Assembly: GCF_024679245.1 (NCBI RefSeq)
Contig: NC_090187.1
Location: 4,248,370-4,312,369, forward strand
Length of the DNA stretch: 64,000 bases
Source of the DNA: Pseudorasbora parva
Lineage: Eukaryota > Chordata > Actinopteri > Cypriniformes > Gobionidae
Direction: 5' to 3'
This document shows positions 1 through 13,765 of the stretch, in pieces. The position numbers and the translations under genes were made by a program. Each line of letters starts with the position of its first letter. Within the stretch, counting starts at the first letter, position 1. The notes under the pieces are model-generated. The model had not been told where the DNA came from. It was given only the letters and a program-made list of their open reading frames with translations, and searched no databases.

Positions 1-2105
1 TAATGTGCCAGTAAAAATGCCGTGACCTGAAACATTTGTTTTATCATTCTGTGATTTTTGTATTTATGTGGGATGCCTGACAGTTGCCTTGAGCTGTTAC
101 TTTGTGCAGCAACAATAAGAAGAAAAGAAATGTCATGACCATGGAATTGTCTATGAATGTTTGTGCATGCATATTTTGGGATGAGAAACTATACTGCGGT
201 ATGCATAATGTGTTTTTATAAATGAGAAAAATATCAATACAAAATGTCACATTCTGAACTCCCATTAGCATTGCAATGAAAAACCAAACAGTTGCTTAAA
301 GTTCAAATATAATCCAATATTTATATCTTATTTTGCAGTATTCATTATGGAATACAAACAGCTGTGTGCAGTGGGATTCTGAAATGAGGAGGCTAAGGCC
401 TCTCTCTGCAGTTGTTTGTGGTTTTTAAGAGTAAAAACATGTATATTCTAGTCATTTTAGATGTTTACACAGCTTACAGGTTAAATGTGTAGGGAATAGC
501 ATGAACAGGGCACTTTCTGACAATTTAGATGACTTGGAAAATATGCCCCAAATATCCAGAATATCCCCCCAACGAAAAAATGCAATTTTTTTGGGATTTA
601 ATCCAGTTTTAACAGATCGCACTCTAAATGGGATCTGTTAGTGTGTGGTTTGTTTCCTGGTCACATCGCGGCACTCCACACACTACAGGAACATAACTGT
701 TAAATATATGTTTTCTTATCGTCAAGTTTGTGGTCTTTCACATTTTGAAAATCATATAAGATTAAAAAAATATTTTAGTGTGGCCCCAGCTTTATGTGAA
801 AAAATGCCCCTGCTTCTTTCTCATTCTATTCGAGACAAAGTGAGTCTGCCCATGACTCAACCTGAAGCTTGAACTTCTCCCTCCATAGCACAGAGCATCT
901 TTTCAGCACATCCACTCTGACCTAGTTCACCTTTTTTCTTTCAATTTCAGTCAAAAATAAAGCCCCACAAAAAAAGAAAGAAAATGCAGTAGAAGACTTG
1001 AAAAGAAACACTGACTGCAGGACACTTTTTGTGACCCTAAAGAAACTACACAGATTTCAGCCTTGTTCACGAGTAATGACATTCATGAGTAGCACAACTT
1101 GCTCTATCAGTACTGTAACAAGCTGTTATAATGTTTAAAAGTTGACTATTTCTGATAAAAGCAACACAGTTTTTGATTGACATCTTGACATAGCACTGCG
1201 TCGTTCCTTTGTATCTGCAGCTATGAAGTGGCACTTTGACCTGCTGTGGCAAATCAGGCTTACACCCCTCATTATTTGCCCTAGGAGGGTGATTAGGATA
1301 ATTGGTATGTTGATGAGCAGACTACAGTTAAGTACCCTCCAAATAAGATTGCACAAAAACACCGGCACGCACACATTAACAAAACCCCTGTACAGCCAAA
1401 ATTACATTTACATTCAGACCAACTCAACTTCCTGTAGAGTCAATGCCAATTCAAAGTTTGTCATACTGCACAAGTTAAAGCATTGTAGTTTTTAAACTGG
1501 AGATGCAAATTGCAATCAACATTCGACATTGACAGCGGCTAGAGATGAAATATGAACGTTGGCCAAACACTTCTCCTGGCCACCGACATATCTTGTAAGC
1601 AGTCTGTCAAACCAAACTCGCCTGTAGCGTTTGAAAGACCCCTCACCACTCTACATCACCCTGTGTGCTTGTCGCTTCTCTGTAAGATTTACTGACCACA
1701 TATCCCATGACATCTTGTGACCCAAAACAGCACCACACAAGCCTATGTTAAATTCATTGAGCCCTGTCAATTCACATGCACTTGTGGACTCTGAAGTCAG
1801 TCAGTCACTGAAAATTCTTCTCATTGTAAAGTGTGTTTCGCAGGACATGACAAGGGTCTGGTGCCCCATTGTGTGAGTACATTTATAGGCATAATATGCT
1901 TACCTGAGTCCTGAGCCAGCTCTCTGTTTATTTAGGGCATAGAGATCGATTCAGACAGTGTAAACAACATGCTTTCTATTGGGGCGAATGAAGAAACACG
2001 CAAACCACCACAGTTTCGGCCCAGAGACATGATAGCTTTCATTGAGGGGATCAAAACTTTTGTAGAATGAGACTTAAAGTATTGTATTTAAGCTGTCTCT
2101 CCTAG
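1..2105. other. Unique sequence, no gene recognised
   Basis: Short open frames occur on both strands but none shows a domain, codon bias or splice context I trust. I see no transposon termini or tandem array here. It is treated as intergenic DNA. Confidence 0.5.
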
Positions 2106-2107
2106 GA

Positions 2108-2462
2108 CAACATGCTAAAACATGGTACAACCATACTAATTCATGCTAGCAAAGTGCTAGTCATACTAGCCACATGTTAAAACATGCTAGAAAAATGCTA
2201 ATAAATGGCAAAACATGCTAATTCATGTTAACAGGGTTTTTAAAACATGGCAACATGTAAAAATATTTTATCAAAATGTTCATTAATGCTTACACCATGG
2301 TAAACATGCAAGCAATATGTTAAATTGTGCTATCAATGTGTTAATTAGTGCTAGCAAATCTGCTAAGTCATGTTACCAACATGTTAAAACATGCTAAAAA
2401 CATGCTAATTCTTGCTCGCAACATTCTAATTCAATGCTAACAACACGTTAAATCATGCTAGC
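2108..2462. repeat. Degenerate CATGCTA-type minisatellite
   Basis: The words ACATGCTAA, CATGCTAGC and ATGTTAA recur every 10-25 bases with variable spacing, as in an old, diverged tandem array. It runs directly into the ATCT tetranucleotide array that follows. Confidence 0.75.
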
Positions 2463-4352
<1,890 letters not shown>

Positions 4353-4533
4353 TATGATAGACATTTAACATTACAGTGCTATATATATCAATTTCAATTT
4401 CAACTTGAAACAATCTTCATAAACTCATTATAATAAATGTCATACCTGTGGTCTTCATATATAATCAGTATACATTGAATAAAGTTATCAAACACTTTAA
4501 AGTATTAACTGCATAGATTATTAATTAAACATA

Positions 4534-5885
4534 CAAACCCGATTCCAAAAAAGTTGGGACAAAAATTGTGAATAAAAACAGAATGCAATGATGTGGAAGT
4601 TTCAAATTTCAATATTGTATTCAGAATACAACACAGATGATATATCAAATGTTTAAACCGAGAAAATGTATACTTTTAAAGGGGAAAATAAGTGGATTTT
4701 AAATTTCATGGCATCAACACATGTTTGTCAAAACAAAAGTTGGGACAAGTCAATGTTTACCACTGTGTGGCATCCCCTCTTCGTTTTATAAAAGTCTGCA
4801 AACGTTTGGAGACTGAGGAGACGAAATGCTCAAGTTTAGGAATAGGAATGTTGTCCCATTCTTGTCTTACACAGGCCTCTAGTTGCTCAGCTGTCTTAGG
4901 TCTTCTTTGTCGCATCTTCCTCTTTATGATGAGACAAATGTTTTCTATGGATGAAAGATCTGGACTGCAGGCTGGCCATTTCAGTGCCGGATCCTTCTTC
5001 TACACAGCCATGATGTTGTAATTGATGCAGTATGTGGTCTGGCATTGTCATGTTGGAAAATACAAGGTCTTCCCTGAAAGAGACGACGTCTGGATGGGAG
5101 CATAATGTTGTCCTAGAACTTGGATATACCTTTCAGCATTGATGGTGCCTTTCCAGATGTGTAAGCTGCCCATGCCACACACACTCATGCAACCCCATAC
5201 CATCAGAGATGCAGGCTTCTGAACTGAGCACTGGTAACAACTTGGGTTGTCCTTGTTCTCTTTAGTCTGGATGACATGGCTCAGTTTTCCAAAAAGAACT
5301 TCAAATTTGGATTTGTCTGATCACAGAGCAGTTTTCCACTTTGCAGTCCATTTTAAATGAGCCTCGGCCCAGATAAAATGCCTGTGCTTCTGGATCATGT
5401 TTAGACAGAAGACATTCTTTTTAGAGTTTTAGCCAGCAACAGCGAATGGCACAGTGGATTGTGTTCATCAACAATGTTTCCTGGAAAGTATTCCTGAGCC
5501 CATATTGTGATTTCCATTATAGTATCATTCCTGTATGTGATGCAGTGCCGTCTAAGGGCCTGAAGATCATAGGCATCCAGTATGGTTTTCCAGCGTTTAC
5601 ACTTACGCACAGAGATTGTTCCGGATCCTCTGAATCTTTGGATGATATTATACACTGAAGATAATAATAACTTCAAATTCTTTGCAATTTTTCTCTGAGA
5701 AACTCCTTTCTGATAATGCTCCACTATTTTTCGCCGCAGCATTGGGGGAATTGGTGATCCTCTGCCCATCTTGACTTCTGAGAGACACTGTCACTCTGAG
5801 AGGCTCTTTTAATACCCAGTTGTTGCCAATTGACCTAATAAGTTGCAAATTAGTCTTCCAGCTGTTCCTTATTTGTACATTTAGC
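4534..5885 (-). mobile_element. Tc1-like transposon, right end truncated (element 1)
   Basis: The left end begins at a TA dinucleotide (4532-4533) with the word CCCGATTCCAAAAAAGTTGG, which I recognise as the terminus of a common fish Tc1-like family. Transposase is encoded on the minus strand: the N-terminal DNA-binding part is readable at 5401-5769, while the catalytic part (about 4700-5400, minus) is broken by many stops and frameshifts. No matching inverted terminus is found on the right. Similarity stops near 5880, where a LINE-like tail follows, so the 5' end of the element (transposase sense) was lost. Confidence 0.85.
5401..5769 (-). pseudogene. Tc1-like transposase, N-terminal DNA-binding fragment
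   Basis: A 122-residue open frame starting MGRGSPIPPMLRRKIVEHYQ. Residues about 5-55 fit the first helix-turn-helix of a Tc1/mariner transposase (VSQRKIAKNL...SVYNIIQRF), followed by a degraded Gly-Arg-rich linker (SGTISVRKCKR) and part of the second helix-turn-helix (DLQALRRHC). In an intact relative this region binds the terminal repeats in the nucleus. The frame stops at about residue 122, against roughly 340 residues for a complete protein, and the catalytic domain downstream on the minus strand is not open. The start is the natural one, just inside the element. The protein is certainly inactive. Confidence 0.85.
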
Positions 5886-5889
5886 ATTT

Positions 5890-6345
5890 TCAGCATTTCC
5901 AGCAGTTCTGCTTCTCGTCTTCTGAGTCTCTGCATCGCTGTTCCGTCTTGCATTGAGGCCGTGGAGCGGCTTGGACTTCTGCGCCGATGCCGGTGTGTCC
6001 ACAGAAGTGCCCGGAAAACTTTGTTTGCCTCCTGCATGGTGCTGCAGCGATCTTCAGCTGTCATGCCTCGACGACGTCATCAGGACACTGCCGAATAGGG
6101 AATATGTGGCAACAGAGCCTCTAGCTCTGGGAGAAATGTAAAACATGGAGTTGACCACAGTGTACTGGAGCTTACAGAGACTTCCACCATCAGCTCTGTT
6201 TTCTGTTCAGAAAAGCTGTGAACTGTTATGTGTTGGTTGATCGTTTGTATTATTTTATATTTTTATTTGTTATTCTTTTTTCTTTTTTTTTCTTTGTTGC
6301 ACTTTGAAATTCTTTAGAATGAAAAGTGCGTTATAAATAATATAT
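5890..6345 (+). mobile_element. Possible LINE-like 3' tail
   Basis: GC-richer sequence (5900-6160) ends in a T-rich segment and the words GCACTTTGAAATTC and AAAGTGCGTTATAAATAA. These are the style of ending seen in fish L2/CR1-type retroposons (…GTGCTATATAAATAAA). No reverse-transcriptase reading frame is left, so it would be a 5'-truncated copy. The boundary with the neighbouring Tc1 element is approximate. Confidence 0.4.
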
Positions 6346-8035
6346 ATAGGCCTCACAGAGTTCATGTTTTTATTTGGAAAAACTTGATTTGTAATTGAGT
6401 TATAAATTGGCATATTCCATAATACTATAAAAAAGCATCAAAGCAAAAACGGCACATTGAAAATGATATGTATATTTAATATTGGTTGAATTAAATATAG
6501 ATATAATTTGAAAGATGGCAAAAAATAAAAATGTAATTACAAAATATAAAACAAAATTTATAACCTGCCACCTTGGACAAAAAATGTCAGAATACATTAT
6601 GGGATTGCTTTTATCACTGAGGATACATGCAGTGCTGTCTTAAAATTCAGCAAAAAAAAAGTTATCTTTGAAGGCCGTCCCTTTTGGAGCATCATGACGA
6701 CATAAAACGCAACCTCCGTAAAAGGCTCACTCGTTTTTGGCATAGAGCTTATAGGCATTTTCATCTGCATCCACAAAATATATTTTTCTACAGTCTATCT
6801 CTTCTTTGACATCTCCACTTTCAGAAAGTACACATAAGGTGATTTATTCTTTAGCATTAAAACATTTTTCAATATTTTTCTCTTCAATCTCAGCACGACC
6901 TCAGTGAACCGACTGACTTTTTCTCTTATAGTTCATGAAGTGTATTTGATTGTGTGACAAACCCACACGCTGAACCCATCATCATGCTGATCACACCACA
7001 GAAAGAACACAGGCCTCATTTCCTGTGAGTAATGAATCATGGGATATGCTGACAGAGTGACATGTGGCATCTAAAAAACTCTGGCTGTGGTTTTAAGCCT
7101 GGGTGAGAAACAACAAGACGCGATATAAGCCCCATGACAGAGTAAGGTGCTACATATGTTAACCCAAAGCTCTGTTACAGAGACTCATCTGCCAATGAGC
7201 ATGTAGATTTAAATTCGTCAGTCACCGGCCCACGGTGCTGATCCACACGCTGCCCTTTACGAGGTGAGAGAACGAGTCAGTGTCTGGTGGGATATGAGAC
7301 AGGATTTGAAAGTGTCTGGCCGGGTGTAAATACAGGCTTTGCTGTTCGTGTTCACACAATTTCATGTCGGTCATACACTCAAAAGCAGTTGGGTTGAGCC
7401 TGTCAGGATTGGGTTTAGGAAGAGGGAAATAAAGACTTGCTCTTCAAGCACAAATCCAGGCACAAAAAGCCATTCGCACAGGTATTGGACATTGAATTAG
7501 ATTTTAGTGAAGAATAGCTGATAGTTTCATGAAAAAGCTATCGTGTCATTTGAGACAGACCCAAGAAGACAGCCGGATATACACTAGTGATCAACTTTTT
7601 GAATTGTGATTTTTGAAAGTATCTTATGCTCACTTAGGCAGATATTTTTTTTAAATCAAAACTACAGTAAAAACACAAAAGCATAATTAATCCAAACTTG
7701 TCAACAGTAGTCTACTGTACTGAGAAAGTGATGTCTGATTCATGCATGAATCTCTTATGGAATTCTTATTAAATTTATTTTCATGTATGCAAAAATGTAT
7801 TCAAATTGTTCTGAATGGAGGAATATTACCTTTTTTTGGAGTTACACACTTTAAAAAATGAAAGGGGGGGGGGGGTATTACAGCTCAGACAACATGTACT
7901 TACATGTGTATCATTTTTAGTAGTGTTTTATGTAACTTCAAATAGTTTCCTGTAAAATGATATCAAAATTGTGTATTTAGACCACTGTATGTGGGTATGG
8001 GAAGCTTTTCAATTTGGAAAGACCAAATCTAGGCG
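6346..8035. other. Unique sequence, no gene recognised
   Basis: Mostly AT-rich, with a moderately GC-richer stretch at 7000-7480. A 13-base G run lies at 7864-7876. No exon or repeat could be supported. Confidence 0.45.
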
Positions 8036-8296
8036 GAAACCCCCAAAAATGCCATTTCATGCATTCTGACTTATTTACACTTTAAAGAGTTTATTCTCAA
8101 AATTTTAGAAAAATTAGTTGGACGTATGGCAGACTATTTCTGTACCAAATACACTCCATCAGGATTCAAATGAGTTTAGGGATTTTTTTTTTTTTTCTTC
8201 ATGTATGGTTGTAGGTATGTTGTACGACATTATAAAAGGCAGAATTCCTTTTTTGGCCACTTCTCCTGAATTAGCACGTGCACGTCAACCAGAGCA

Positions 8297-8437
8297 GACT
8301 GATCTCATGCAATGGCGTATGTATGACACGCCAATTCATATGCCATTTTGGCGTGCTATGAAGACGGATAATCGCTTTTTAGGGTGTTTATCAACGCCGT
8401 TACATTCTATCCCCCTACACTGCCCCTATCCCTAAAC

Positions 8438-8488
<51 letters not shown>

Positions 8489-9465
8489 CCCCTAAACCTA
8501 CCCATCACAAGAAACATTCAGCATTTTTACATAAAAAAAAAAAAAAATATTTAGTATGTTTATAAATCCATTTACCTTGTGGACACACATTCAGACACAT
8601 TTTGAACGAGTATCTCAAACTCTTCCCTAAACCTACCTATTTGTGTATTGTAAAAAAACAGGAAAACAGGCAGATACGACTGCATACATAATTTATCCAG
8701 AAAGTACAAATATCCCAACTGTTCCGACGTTAAACAACTGCTTTGTGTGAAGAAAATACCCAAAAGCATTCAGAACGTTGAGTCCATCCGCCAAAGATTA
8801 ATAATACATTTCAAATATTGCCGCCGGAAGAAACGTCACGTCAGCTTTGACAGCATTGGCTGTCGTATGTCTCGTGACCAATTTCGTCATTACATCAGCT
8901 TTGATTGTAAAATGCCATTGACTCTTGTGTGTCTTGTGACCGATTGGGTAATTCAACTTGTGTGTATATATCAGAAATATGAATGAACGAGTTCGTGTGT
9001 GTGTGTGTGTTCTGTTCGCAAAGGAGTGCGATCATCATTTCAACGACTAAAACATTCAAATCAACTCTGTTCTTCACATGAAGATATCGTATGACTTCAG
9101 AAGACTTGGAATGCAAAATGAGTTAATACTTTTATACTGTTTTTTTTTTTGGTTCCGTTTTTGACTATATGTGACATTTATTTGCCTGTTACGTGTTTTA
9201 TATTGTTAAGAGTGGGTAGGAGTGGAGTTAGTTGCTCTAAAATATAGAATTGGGCTATAAATATTAATTCTGTGAGATCAGGTTGGCGGAATCACATGGC
9301 GTAGACATCCACGCGGATATGATGATTTGTTTAGGCGTAGACATACACACGAAATCACACGGCATAAACATACACGCGGATAGCTCAAAATGCGTACAGA
9401 TAAAACGCAACTAGGCTTTAGAAAGTGGTGTGTATGTTTACGCAAAGTCATGATGTCATGTTGAC
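8297..9465. mobile_element. Unclassified nonautonomous repeat inserted in copy A
   Basis: The segment separates two parts of copy A that are contiguous in copy B-type elements. Near its left side is CTGATCTCATG; GTGAGATCAGG occurs inverted near 9270. It contains many TGGCGT, GCGTGC and GGCGTAGACAT words, the phrase CCCTAAACCTACCC and a (CA)n array. Similar GCGTGCATATGATACGC words occur at 22300-22345, and a CCCTAAACCTACCC word at 34160, so this style of repeat recurs in the window. It may be EnSpm/CACTA-like, but termini and target duplication are not resolved. Confidence 0.45.
8437..8487. repeat. (CA)n microsatellite
   Basis: About 25 CA units inside the inserted repeat. Confidence 0.95.
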
Positions 9466-9572
9466 CAGAGCGAGAGCAAGAGTGCGCACATAAAAAAGCT
9501 TCGTCCGGGTTATGGGAGCCGTCGGCAGCGCTGTCATTTTGTTTTTAGACCACAAAATCCACAATATCACTA

Positions 9573-9721
9573 AAGAAGTGTATTTTTGATTGTGAGGGAA
9601 AGATAACCTAGGTCAGCTTTCCAAATAACCCAGCGTTAAGGGAACAGTGGATGCAGTTTGTTTTTCTGGAGTTCTGCAAGTGTGTTTGTTTGTTTCCGGC
9701 TTTGAGTCGAAACTGCAAGCG
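9573..9721 (+). pseudogene. THAP zinc-finger exon remnant
   Basis: Reading from 9573 gives KKCIFDCEGK, then an in-frame TAG, then a segment with FPNNPALREQWMQFVF. The spaced Cys pair, the FP motif and the invariant-type Trp (QW) match the N-terminal half of a THAP domain, the C2CH DNA-binding module of P-element and Kolobok transposases. The distal Cys/His half is eroded. The segment ends at a good splice donor (GCG|GTGAGT at 9722), as if it were the first coding exon of an intron-containing transposase. The matching spot in copy B keeps only KKCVFD before a deletion. The stop and the missing zinc ligands mean it is inactive. Confidence 0.65.
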
Positions 9722-9837
9722 GTGAGTGAAACTGCATCAAATGTGTGTGTTTTGTTGCAATTAACGTCTTCTAAGTGCACACACCCAACACAAACGCATA
9801 GTGAATCGAAAGTTATTCAGGGGTAATGCCATGATGT

Positions 9838-9840
<3 letters not shown>

Positions 9841-9929
<89 letters not shown>
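9841..9929. repeat. (GT)n microsatellite
   Basis: About 44 GT units lying within copy A, in a position where copy B has no such array. It is therefore a later expansion. Confidence 0.96.
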
Positions 9930-9931
<2 letters not shown>

Positions 9932-10249
9932 CGTGACTCTTTAGCTCTGCCCACTGCACGCCTCCACGCGTTCCGATATTTTCAGAAAGAATTGGTTCAG
10001 TGTATCTGTCTTTTATAAATATGATAAACTAAAGACTCTTCGGAGATATGCAGAATGCAATACCACTCTAGGTACTAAATATTAACATGAGATTGGCAGA
10101 AACTGTGTGTGTTATGCCCCCTTTTAATGATGGATTAATTAAATGAAATAACTAGTTTACTAACATGACAAATTAATTATAGATACACACTTCCCATCAC
10201 TACTGTCATTAGGATCAATGGAAGGTTTATCTTTATCTTGACACCAAAC

Positions 10250-10604
10250 CTGGCAGTATCAGGACGAAACTGATCTAGACAGACATGGCTGGACCCTACT
10301 AGACTATTTTGAACAGTACATAGATTTGATGATGACGATTGCAGAATGCTCTAATATTGTGTCACTGTATAGGAGTGGGGAGCCACTTAACATGACAGTA
10401 GATGAGGTTTACCACTTTTTTGGTGCCTGTATTTTGATGTCCTGCATCCGATACCACATATGTGGACATCATTTTTCTCTAAAAGTACATAATATCAAAA
10501 GATAATACTTAGTTTTTATTCTAATTAGGCTCCAAAAAGCCCAAATAGCAAAGCAAAATAAAAAATGCATGTAAAAAAAAACAGCTTGGGCCTTAAGAGG
10601 TTAA
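10250..10604 (+). pseudogene. piggyBac-type transposase remnant with right terminus
   Basis: Frame translation from about 10282 gives LLDYFEQYIDLMMTIAECSN...EPLNMTVDEVYHFFGACILMSCI. This resembles the start of the catalytic domain of piggyBac/PGBD transposases (DDE_Tnp_1_7 family). The similarity then ends abruptly and noncoding sequence leads to CTTGGGCCTTAAGAGG followed by TTAA (10601-10604), consistent with a piggyBac terminus at its TTAA target. The three catalytic Asp regions are missing, so this is an internally deleted, dead copy. It abuts copy A with only about 120 bp between. Confidence 0.6.
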
Positions 10605-11657
10605 TTATTTTAGTTTTTTTTTTTTTTTTCCTCTAATGTATCATTGATCCATTTTTTTCTGTTATTTGAATAATTTATATACTTTAATCTCCATATTAAT
10701 GTAGAAACAATGTAAACCCAGTATATTTTAAATATTTATAAATATCTAACTGGTAGGAAATATGCAAACATTTAATAAAGTTACTAAACACTTCACAGTC
10801 ATAACTGCAAAATTTATACATTTAATATAGATTAATACTTAAAGCTCCACAAAGATCAGTCAAGAGCAGGGAGTGATTTCTCTTTGTCTGTTGTTCTTTT
10901 GATTTACTTAACTGTCACCATCCCAAAACGCTTGGCACTCTTATTGTATTTCCTTTCTTTGTATCCTATATTTCACACCTCTTATTTCACGCGAAAAAGA
11001 CACCCATTGTCTGAGGTTACATTGTGCATGCGTCTAAACCATAGACCTAAAAAAATATGGACGACTCGACATCATCCGTTTCCGCTTGCCAGAGTTGAAG
11101 CTTTCAGGCGGCCTGCATGGCGCTGACATCTTGGGACCGAGTCTGCGCAGTAGAGATCTCGGGACTGGAGTTGTGCAGTAGAGAGCAGGAAGTAGAGCAG
11201 GAAGTACAGTCGCGATATCAAAAGCCCGCCTACACTCTCGCAGATGCAGAACAGTTAATTATGTTGGTGTGAAATAAACAGTTATGGAAATGTAGAAATT
11301 AAAGCTAAAGCTCCAATCTGCTCCCTAAAATTCAGAAAAAAGTCTGTTAGTGCCTCAGTGACAACTTCACTCAGAGAAGACGTCGATCTCAGCTGTCAAT
11401 CATGACGTTTAAGTTATCATTTTTGCATCTTATTGTACTTGAATGGTTTAAATGCACTTAAATGAATGATAGCGGGATCATGTACTGTATTAGCGTGGCC
11501 AAAGGATGACAGGAAAAAAATTAAAAACAGATGCGTTAACAAGCTATTTTTGACAGCTCTATTAATATGTCATCTTATCATGATGTTCAGAGATTATCTC
11601 ATCATTTTTTGAACTGGATTGTTTAAACAAACTTTTCAAAGAACCAGTTTACAGAAA
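10605..11657. other. No gene; probable further repeat at 11035-11530
   Basis: 10605-10860 is AT-rich. From about 11035 the sequence has repeat-like features: CGAGTCTGCGCAGTAGAGA, a second GTTGTGCAGTAGAGAGCAG about 30 bases later, and CAGGAAGTA-type repeats. I recall similar text from cyprinid interspersed repeats but cannot fix termini. No coding exon was seen. Confidence 0.35.
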
Positions 11658-11805
11658 TGACTTTCGGTAACGCTTTAGATTACGGCCCGGAAAGTACTGT
11701 ATAATTAAAGTGAATTTACAGCATAACTTTCTGTAATTATAGTGTAACTATAAAGTAAGTATATGGGAACAATATGTAATATTGGGGGAATAAAGGGGTA
11801 ACTAT

Positions 11806-12213
11806 CAGGAAAATTTATAAATTATTTATACTGTAAGTATTTTTTAATTAAGGGGTAATTATACTGTAAGTATTTTTTAATTAAGGGGTAATTATACTGT
11901 AAGTATTTTTAATTAAGGGGTAATTATACTGTAAGTATTTTTTTTAATTAAGGGGTAATAATACTGTATTCTTTAATTAAGGGTAATTATACTGTAAGTA
12001 TTTTTTAATTAATGGGTAATTATACTGTAAGTATTTTTAATTAAGGGGTAATTATACTGTAAGTATTTTTTAATTAAGGGGTAATTATACTGTATTCTTT
12101 AATTAAGGGGTAATTATACTGTAAGTGTTTTTTAATTAATGGGTAATTATACTGTAAGTATTTTTTAATTAAGGGGTAATTATACTGTAAGTATTTTTTA
12201 ATTAAGGGGTAAT
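11806..12213. repeat. Left-arm 33-bp tandem array, about 12 units
   Basis: Units read about TAATTATACTGTAAGTATTT-TTTAATTAAGGGG with small length differences in the T run. Two variant units (near 11950 and 12080) have ACTGTATTCTTT instead. The right arm has only 7 full units plus a partial. Confidence 0.92.
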
Positions 12214-12217
12214 TATC

Positions 12218-12436
12218 CGTGTAGTTATGGGGTAAGTATGAATGTGCGGGCTGTAAATTAAAGTGGCTCTTGTTCTCCTCTTGTTTCGTGTAGTTATGGG
12301 GTAAGTATGAATGTGCGGGCTGTAAATTAAAGTGGCTCTTGTTCTCCTCTTGTTTCGTGTAGTTATGGGGTAAGTATGAATGTGCGGGCTGTAAATTAAA
12401 GTGGCTCTTGTTCTTCTCTTGTTTCGTGTAATTACA
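12218..12436. repeat. Left-arm 69-bp tandem array, 3 units plus partial
   Basis: Unit starts at 12218, 12287, 12356 and a diverged partial at 12425. The unit contains GTTATGGGGTAAGTATGAAT and GTGCGGGCTGTAAATTAAAG. Because 69 is divisible by three, frames stay open across it, producing a 23-residue periodic open frame that I do not regard as a gene. Confidence 0.95.
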
Positions 12437-12553
12437 GGGTAAGTACAATAAAAACACATACTAAATCTGAAATCCCTCAGAAACCTTTATTTAAAAAATG
12501 AAAAATAAAAACTTTAAAAAAAAAAACATAAAAAAAACAGATTTAGAGCACAT

Positions 12554-12667
12554 TCATTTCTCTTGCTTGGCTTCATCCTCCTCTTGTTCCTCTTCTTTTT
12601 CTTCCTTGCCACAGATGAATCTTAAGAAGGATCCCACGTGTCTAGCTAGTATTCTGTAACTGTTACA
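12554..12667 (-). other. Acidic terminal-exon-like segment, left arm
   Basis: Mirror copy of the segment at 13766-13879. On the minus strand it reads acceptor-like CTGTATTTTCAG, then 37 codons ending KEEKEEEQEEDEAKQEK and a stop, followed by AATAAA (complement at 12486-12491). The peptide is the same as in the right arm. Function is unknown; it could be the 3' end of the ancestral transposase or a captured host exon. Confidence 0.45.
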
Positions 12668-13765
12668 CTGAAAATACAGTGCGTGCAGAAATATCCTCAC
12701 CGTTTACTCGTCTTTTACCCTCATGCAATCCGAGATGTATACGACTTTATTTCCTCAGATGAACACAGATAAATAAATAATCTCTGCTAATTAAAACTCA
12801 TTTGGGTTTCTAAGAGTTAAGGCATCAAACAGCAAATACAGCAATAACTACAGTAATCCATACGATCCCAATGGATGAATCAATGTCTTCTGAAGTTACA
12901 CGATGAGTGTTTGTAAGAAAAATAACAATAAATCGCATCCGACCAGCAGTTATCTGCGTGTGCATGCGAGGGTTGATTTTACGCTTGACGTAACTTAAGG
13001 GTCAAGCGTGACGTGCGCGTGCCATAAAACTGGTCATGTGGATGTCTGATGATGTCGTTTTTTTTTTTTAATGCTCACAAGTTCAACAGTATACAAACAA
13101 TAACATAATATATGATGATAGCAATTAGAAACAAACAAGAATAAAATACAAGAAATGTCCGTTCTCACGTGTGTTTCAGATGAAACGTGCATGAGAACGT
13201 CATGAAAGCTTGCCTGTTACCAGCGCGTGCATGAGACGCTTCAAGCTTTCATGACGTTCTCGTGCACGTTTCATCTGAAACACACGTGAGAACGAACATA
13301 TCTTGTATTTTATTCTTGTTTGTTTCTAATTGCTATTATATTATTATGTTATATATTATGTTATTGTTTGTATACTGTTGTGAGCATAAAAAAACGACAG
13401 CATCAGACATCCACATGACCAGAGTTTTTCGGCGCGCGCACGTCACGCTTGACCCTTCAAGTTACGTCAAGCGTGAAATCAACCCTCGCATGCACACGCA
13501 GATAACTGCTGGTCGGATGCGATATATTGTTATTTTTCTTACAAACACTTATCCATTGGGATCGTATGGATTACTGTAGTTATTGCTGTATGTGCTGTTT
13601 GATGCCTTAACTCTTAGAAACCCAAATGACTTTTAATTAGCAGAGATTATTTATTTATCTATGTTCATCTGAGGAAATAAAGTCGTTGGCTGTTACATCT
13701 CGGATTGCATGAGGGTAAAAGACAAGTAAACGGTGAGGATATTTCTGCGAGCACTGTATTTTCAG

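Larger units (their letters stand above)
8040..10123 (+). mobile_element. TTAA-flanked, THAP-bearing (Kolobok-like) element, copy A, interrupted
   Basis: The ends align with copy B at 25793-26971. The left part shares TTTCATGCAT-CTGA and the TTGGACGT...GTATTTCTGT block; the right part shares TTTTATAAATATGATAAA, CGGAGAT and ACATGAGATTG. The right terminus is a C-run followed by TTAA (10124-10127). The left terminus is eroded, so the start is approximate. Between about 8297 and 9465 it is split by another repeat. Unlike copy B it keeps a recognisable THAP-type zinc-finger exon at 9573-9721. THAP plus TTAA target sites is the combination described for the Kolobok superfamily. The element also carries a long (GT)n array. 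Confidence 0.7.

Noticed and set aside
12074..12459. Minus-strand frames of 127 and 85 codons with the same 23-residue repeat
   Set aside because: Same artefact in the left arm of the foldback element.
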